From Saprospiraceae bacterium (GTDB lineage Bacteria; Bacteroidota; Bacteroidia; Chitinophagales; Saprospiraceae), in assembly GCA_022842255.1 (NCBI GenBank), contig JALHPW010000176.1, forward strand, positions 1 through 8,765: 8,765 nucleotides of DNA, in the 5' to 3' direction. The stretch's first letter is position 1; each line of letters opens with the position of its first letter. The notes below the pieces were generated by a model. That model saw nothing but the letters and a program-made list of their open reading frames with translations. It was not told the DNA's origin and did no database searches. A program made the position numbers and the translations under genes. Shown in pieces: positions 4,963 to 8,765 of the stretch.

Positions 4963-6339
4963 TTACATCGTAGCGTAGTACCGTGCGCCCAAGGTCACGC
5001 CCTCCTGCCCAATTCGCTCCAGTCCCCAGCGCTTTTCTTCCTTGAATACCGGTCCCTCTTGTTCGCCCGTGTGCAACAACTCATATTGGTCGTAGTCAAT
5101 AGCGCGGCGGTTTTTCAATTTTTCAAAGACGCCAAAACGCGCGGCCACCGTCTCCCAGCCTTTTTGCACCACCCCTTCAAACACTTTGGCCTTTGAACCA
5201 CTCCCATAGGCCACAAAACCAATGCGTTTACCTGCCAAGCGGGCATTTTCATTTGCATCACTTTCCAAGGAACTCATCAAAGCCAGGAAAATGGAGGCGG
5301 TGTATAAGTTGCCTGTGTCCTGACTGGCGCGTTGGGCGCGTTCGAGTTTGTCTTTTACAAATCTCTTGTAAAGTGTTGATTCTGAAACACTTTTAAAGAA
5401 ACCCGCCTGGGCTTTTCCAAATGATTTTGAATCTGGAAACTGCGTTGCAAGGGGTTCTACAAAGCCAAATTTTGCTACGTCGTTTTCCCAGACGCCCTTG
5501 CGCTTCCGCTCCTCCACAAATTCCTCCACAAACATCCGTTTTGCATGGAAGGCATAGGGAAGGTGAAATATCATCCGCGACCAGCGTTCGGAAAGCGCCA
5601 AAAACTGATCCTCGCGGAACATCCTGGCCGTCACCGCCCGGCGACGGAAATCAGCCAAAGCCTCGGTCATGCGGTTTTGATAACAGAGATTGGAGTATTG
5701 TCCGTCAAACACGGGCGTCTCGCAAAACCGCGCGCGACGCGGCTTGTAAAAATCATGTACACTCTCCATCGCTATGCCAAATAGGGGGCGGATGGCCAAC
5801 ATGCGCGGATTGTGTTTCACCAACATCGCCACAGCGCCTGCACCCTGGGTGTATTCGCCCGTGCTTTGCAATTCGTATTTGGCAATATCGCTCGCTACCA
5901 CGATACCAATGCGACTGCGGTCGGCGGCGACCCAATCGAGGGTATTCTGCAAGGCATCCACAGCAGCGATGCAAGCAAAGGTCATGTCCACCACATCACA
6001 ATGCCGGAAACAATCAGCCCCAAAACGCGGGGCAAAACGCTGCGCCAGCATCTCCACGGCATAGGTACCAGTGGGTTTGGCCATGTCGAGCGCACTTTCG
6101 GTGCCCAGGTAAATCCGTCCGATTTGGCGAGGGTCGAGTCCGTTGCGTTCGATGAGTTCGGCAATCGCTTCAGCAGCCATGGTAGCCGCGTCTTCGTGCG
6201 CATCGCAGACGGCCATTTTATGCAATCCGAGTCCTTGAGAGAGTTTTTCGTAGGGGATTTCGCGCTTCTCCGCCAGGGTACGGATGTCGAGGTACAGTTT
6301 TGGGGCGTAAAATGCCAGGTCGTCTATGCCGAATGCCAT
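4963..6339 (-). CDS. Hydroxymethylglutaryl-CoA synthase
   Basis: A 458-residue enzyme of the thiolase superfamily that condenses acetyl-CoA with acetoacetyl-CoA to give HMG-CoA, the second step of the mevalonate pathway. The catalytic set of the family can be placed: Glu81 in YLGTESALDMAKP, Cys123 in DMTFACIAAVDAL, and His259 in IFHLPYAFHAKR. HDFYKP (195-200), GQYSNLCY and the late VAYGSGSKAKVF block also match. The length fits bacterial members. I start it at the ATG at 6339 (MAFGIDDLAFYAPKLYLDIR), which begins the fold as in homologs. The frame stays open for 142 more codons upstream, but that part is translation of tandem repeats and of the antisense of the neighbouring gene. No other mevalonate gene is in the window. 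Related enzymes also work in beta-branching of polyketides; with no polyketide genes nearby, the mevalonate role is more likely. Confidence 0.92.
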   Translation of the reverse strand: MAFGIDDLAFYAPKLYLDIRTLAEKREIPYEKLSQGLGLHKMAVCDAHEDAATMAAEAIAELIERNGLDPRQIGRIYLGTESALDMAKPTGTYAVEMLAQRFAPRFGADCFRHCDVVDMTFACIAAVDALQNTLDWVAADRSRIGIVVASDIAKYELQSTGEYTQGAGAVAMLVKHNPRMLAIRPLFGIAMESVHDFYKPRRARFCETPVFDGQYSNLCYQNRMTEALADFRRRAVTARMFREDQFLALSERWSRMIFHLPYAFHAKRMFVEEFVEERKRKGVWENDVAKFGFVEPLATQFPDSKSFGKAQAGFFKSVSESTLYKRFVKDKLERAQRASQDTGNLYTASIFLALMSSLESDANENARLAGKRIGFVAYGSGSKAKVFEGVVQKGWETVAARFGVFEKLKNRRAIDYDQYELLHTGEQEGPVFKEEKRWGLERIGQEGVTLGARYYATM

Positions 6340-6347
6340 GTTGTGTG

Positions 6348-6438
6348 GTTGAATGGTTGATTGGTGATTGGTGGATTGGTGGATTGGTGGATTTGGGGAT
6401 TTGGGGATTTGGGGATTTGGGGATTTGGGGATTTGGGT
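6348..6438 (+). repeat. 8-bp tandem repeat with G-quadruplex potential
   Basis: Units of GGTGGATT run into units of GGGGATTT with a strict 8-base period. The second block has GGGG at 6395-6398, 6403-6406, 6411-6414, 6419-6422 and 6427-6430, and GGG at 6435-6437, each separated by ATTT. Five such G4 runs with 4-base loops satisfy any usual G-quadruplex rule on the plus strand. The array begins 8 bp before the HMG-CoA synthase ATG and lies in the 241-bp divergent promoter region. The minus-strand leader of HMG-CoA synthase would carry the C-rich copy (AAATCCCC). Confidence 0.9.
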
Positions 6439-6580
6439 TGCTCGAACGGATTTTAGGCAAAAAGGTTTGCCGCCAGGGGGTAAAGTGACCTGGGTTGAGT
6501 ATAAAAATTCAGACTTGTGGTTAGGGAAGAGCGCGGCAAAGGTAGAAATTCCGAACTTTCGCGCCAGAAAATTCCACGCC

Positions 6581-7150
6581 ATGCCCAAGCTCGACGAACA
6601 ACTCAAAGCCGCCATCGCCCGGATGCCTGTGGCCGAAAAAGACAAAATGCTGCTGCGTTTGGTTGCAAAAGACGAAAAACTGGTGCGCCGGCTCATTTTT
6701 GAGCTCATGGAAGGCGGCGAAACCCGCGATGAACGCGCCGCAGCGCTTCGGGAAGAAATCGCCAAGGACCTCGCCGCACAAGCGAGGGATTACCTCACCC
6801 CAGGCTATCTTCTACTTTACCTGCGACATTGGAATGCGCGCATCAACGAGCACGTGTTGGCCACCAAGGATAAATCCGGGGAGGTTTCCCTGGTGTTATT
6901 CATGCTGGCGGAGGCATTTCGACTACACCACGAGATGCTCCAGAAATTCCCCGAGCGGCGCAGCGACACCTTTGCCCCCTACGTGGTAAAACGGACGGCT
7001 ACCATTTTGGGTCGGGCTAAAAAACTGCATGAAGACTATTTTATGGAGTTTCGGCGCGATGCACAAGAGTTATTGGAACATATTTGGGCGTTCCGACCCA
7101 CGGCGGTGTTGGCGGAGGAACAGGGCTTGCCTAGGTATTGGGAGCTGTAA
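6581..7150 (+). CDS. Helical protein of unknown function, 189 residues
   Basis: I do not recognise a family. The protein starts MPKLDEQLKAAIARMPVAEK and is rich in charged residues and predicted helix throughout, with no signal peptide or membrane segment, so it is probably cytoplasmic. A central region with YLTPGYLLLYLRHWNARINE and EVSLVLFMLAEAFRLHHEML looks like packed amphipathic helices, and a conserved-looking HEDYFMEFRRD stretch follows. The start at 6581 is chosen because the frame upstream (from 6368) only translates the 8-bp tandem repeat. The gene is divergent from HMG-CoA synthase across a 241-bp gap and converges on the OmpA gene at 7254. Composition and codon use resemble those of HMG-CoA synthase, which supports a real gene. 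No plus-strand TAnnTTTG was found in the gap. Confidence 0.8.
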   Translation: MPKLDEQLKAAIARMPVAEKDKMLLRLVAKDEKLVRRLIFELMEGGETRDERAAALREEIAKDLAAQARDYLTPGYLLLYLRHWNARINEHVLATKDKSGEVSLVLFMLAEAFRLHHEMLQKFPERRSDTFAPYVVKRTATILGRAKKLHEDYFMEFRRDAQELLEHIWAFRPTAVLAEEQGLPRYWEL

Positions 7151-7151
7151 T

Positions 7152-7252
7152 GAAGTGATAGAGTGATGAAGTGATAAAGTGATAAAGTGATGAAGTGATA
7201 GAGTGATTGGGTATCACGTCATCACTCTATCACTTCATCACTCCATCACTTC
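7152..7252. repeat. Inverted arrays of an 8-bp repeat at a convergent gene junction
   Basis: Seven units of the 8-mer GAAGTGAT (variants AGAGTGAT, AAAGTGAT) fill 7152-7207. After a 13-base spacer, four units of the reverse complement (ATCACTTC, ATCACTCT, ATCACTCC) fill 7221-7252. The last four left units pair with the right units over 32 bp with three mismatches, giving a long hairpin. It lies exactly between the stop codons of two convergent genes (7150 and 7254), so it could act as a bidirectional transcription end or mRNA-stabilising structure, though there is no T tract. The right array touches the stop codon of the minus-strand gene. Confidence 0.88.
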
Positions 7253-7253
7253 A

Positions 7254-8765
7254 TCAAAACGGGCATCCCTCGCAAGGCGCAATTTTGGGCTTTACTTGTG
7301 GTTTTGAGTTGCTGATGCCGCTGGTGCCGATGATGCGGAATTCCGTGCGGCGGTTAAGTTGGTGTTGGGAATCTTCGCAGGTGACGCCGTCCCCACATTT
7401 GTTTACCAACTTGGTTTCGCCGTATCCATGCGGGGTGAGGCGCTCGCGGGCGATGCCTTGTTTTACGAGCCATTCCACCACGTTTTCGGCACGACGCTGG
7501 GAGAGTTCCAGGTTGTAATTGTTTGAGCCCCTGGAATCGGTGTGGGACGCTATTTCTACCTGAAAATCAGGGTTTTGGCGCAAGGTTTTCAGGAGTTTTT
7601 TGAGTTCCGGCATCGAGGTTTCATTGGGCGCGCTGGCGTTCAGGTCATAATACAGATTGACCAAAAAACCCTCCGAACCGCGTTCCCAGGTACTTTCGAT
7701 TGGCTTGCTGGGCGCACCGTTGTCGAACAATATCCCTTCGCGGACCGATAGTCCATCGCCCAAGTCAAAGGTGGCAGGTGAACCGTCTGGATTCTCATAC
7801 AATTCGGAAATGTCGTTGTATCGCGGCCCGGTGTTGGCCTGCGCCTTTTCGGGGATATCTACGATGAATCCTTCTGCATCCCGGTAAGGTTCGAGGTTTA
7901 GGTTTACCTTAAAAACAGGGTTTTGGGTCATGTTTTTGGTACAAATCCCCTCTGCGACCCCTGCAATGAACCCTTCTTGCACCGCACGGAGGGTGTAGCA
8001 ACAGTTTTTATCCAATTTGAACTTGAACCGCCCATCGGGACCAGTCACGAATGGTTCTGGAGCAATTTTGCCACAATCGTTGGTCAGGATAAGCTTCGCT
8101 TCGTTGGCCGGAAAGCCATCGCGCATATCAAAGACCATTCCCTGCACGCTGAAGTTTCCGACCTTGTTTAAGCCGATTTCGATGCGCGTGATTTGGCCGT
8201 GTGCGGCAGCTTCATTGCCGGTACATGCTGTTTTAACCGACGCCTCGTAGCCTTTTTTCGCGGTTGAAAAATCGGCGCACTCGGCATGGCGCATATCGAA
8301 CGCCACTATTCCGTCCGAACTGGTGGTGAGGGTCAGGCTTGTGAGCGAATTCAGAACCGCTGCGCCACTGATGGGTTTAAGTGTTTGATTGTCAAAAACA
8401 TAGATTTCAACGGGTGCCGCATTTTTCGAAAACGCATAGATGTCGTCGCGCCCGGAGCCCCCATCCCGGTCGGAGGTGAAAAAGCCCCAAGACAGGTCGC
8501 CGCCAAAACAAACCCCAAAATCATCGCGGGTGGAATTGAGCGGGGCACCGAGGTTGATGGGCAGGTTCCAATCTTTTTCGCCTTTAGGTGTGCTGTAAAA
8601 AAGATCAAGTCCACCCAAGCCAAGGTGGCCGTTGGAGGCGAAATAAAGTCTGCCATTCGGGTCGATGAATGGAAAAATCTCGTTGCCCTCCGTATTTACG
8701 GTTGGGCCGAGGTTGATGGCTGCACCCCAGGTGCCATTGTTTAACTCACTGTAATACAATTCCAT
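7254..8765 (-). CDS. OmpA family protein with PD40 repeats, C-terminal 503 residues
   Basis: The frame is open at the window edge, so the N-terminus is missing; the ATG at 8765 is probably internal. Residues 1-112 hold WD40-like PD40 beta-propeller blades (GNEIFPFIDPNGRLYFASNG...GGLDLFYS and TRDDFGVCFGGDLSWGFFTS...GRDDIYAF). Residues about 118-290 resemble two carboxypeptidase-regulatory-like beta-sandwiches (VFDNQTLKPISGAAV; VQGMVFDMRDGFPANEAKLI...GPDGRFKFKL). Residues about 366-478 are an OmpA peptidoglycan-binding domain: VNLYYDLNASAP, EIASHTDSRGSNNYN with Asp410, LSQRRAENVVEWL with Arg425, GYGE, and NRRTEFRI. A short Cys-containing tail ends CEGCPF. This architecture is typical of Bacteroidota outer-membrane proteins that link the envelope to peptidoglycan; some members sit in operons with PorP/SprF-type proteins, but that context lies outside the window. 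Confidence 0.93.
   Translation of the reverse strand: MELYYSELNNGTWGAAINLGPTVNTEGNEIFPFIDPNGRLYFASNGHLGLGGLDLFYSTPKGEKDWNLPINLGAPLNSTRDDFGVCFGGDLSWGFFTSDRDGGSGRDDIYAFSKNAAPVEIYVFDNQTLKPISGAAVLNSLTSLTLTTSSDGIVAFDMRHAECADFSTAKKGYEASVKTACTGNEAAAHGQITRIEIGLNKVGNFSVQGMVFDMRDGFPANEAKLILTNDCGKIAPEPFVTGPDGRFKFKLDKNCCYTLRAVQEGFIAGVAEGICTKNMTQNPVFKVNLNLEPYRDAEGFIVDIPEKAQANTGPRYNDISELYENPDGSPATFDLGDGLSVREGILFDNGAPSKPIESTWERGSEGFLVNLYYDLNASAPNETSMPELKKLLKTLRQNPDFQVEIASHTDSRGSNNYNLELSQRRAENVVEWLVKQGIARERLTPHGYGETKLVNKCGDGVTCEDSQHQLNRRTEFRIIGTSGISNSKPQVKPKIAPCEGCPF

Noticed and set aside
5421..6360. Long plus-strand frames opposite HMG-CoA synthase
   Set aside because: They are shadows of a well-supported enzyme gene on the other strand and show no recognisable domain.
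6537..6544. Minus-strand TACCTTTG as the promoter of HMG-CoA synthase
   Set aside because: It fits TAnnTTTG but has no -33 partner, lies about 200 nt from the ATG and close to the start of the opposite gene; a chance match is likely.
6368..6580. Upstream start for the 189-residue protein
   Set aside because: The extra residues (WIGGFGDLGIWG and so on) are repeat translation and have no protein character.
6340..6765. 142-codon N-terminal extension of the HMG-CoA synthase frame
   Set aside because: It translates the octamer repeats (IPKSPNPQ-type text) and the antisense of the 189-residue gene. The enzyme fold begins at the ATG at 6339.
6348..7252. CRISPR array
   Set aside because: The repeats are 8-bp units without spacers, and no cas gene is present.

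Overview
The window reads as ordinary chromosomal DNA of a member of the Bacteroidota, most likely the Saprospiria or a relative. Four things point there: OmpA-family proteins carrying PD40 repeats, lipoproteins with a carboxypeptidase-regulatory-like fold, promoters of the TTTG-N19-TAnnTTTG type, and starts without obvious Shine-Dalgarno sequences. The taxonomic call is inference; no rRNA or other marker gene is present.

Layout. (1) Positions 2-955, plus strand: the 3' end of an OmpA/MotB-type envelope gene, then a membrane-anchored coiled-coil protein ending in a helix-hairpin-helix domain, closed by a strong intrinsic terminator (983-1020). (2) Positions 1023-3504, minus strand: three tandem paralogous lipoprotein genes, each with its own TACTTTTG -7 box exactly 48 nt before the ATG. 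(3) Positions 3570-4749: a REP-associated tyrosine transposase (RAYT) gene flanked by an inverted pair of 105-bp repeats that contain a hairpin. Next to it lies a damaged copy of the RAYT 3' end that has lost the catalytic tyrosine. Shorter relics of the same RAYT-tail plus hairpin unit sit in the two gaps between the lipoprotein genes. (4) Positions 4963-6339, minus strand: HMG-CoA synthase. It is divergent from a 189-residue protein of unknown function (6581-7150, plus strand). The gap between them holds an 8-bp tandem repeat with five GGGG runs. (5) Positions 7152-8765: a convergent junction made of inverted 8-bp tandem repeats, then the C-terminal 503 residues of a large PD40/OmpA protein on the minus strand.

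How it fits together. The two OmpA proteins and the three lipoproteins are envelope functions. HMG-CoA synthase is the second step of the mevalonate route to isoprenoids. The most distinctive element is the RAYT with its own family of hairpin repeats. It has left at least five marked sites within 3 kb and appears to have reshaped the lipoprotein cluster, supplying one stop codon and replacing the upstream part of one promoter. RAYT/REP systems are known in principle. The long 105-bp repeat, the RAYT-tail relics and the link to a lipoprotein array are what deserve a second look.
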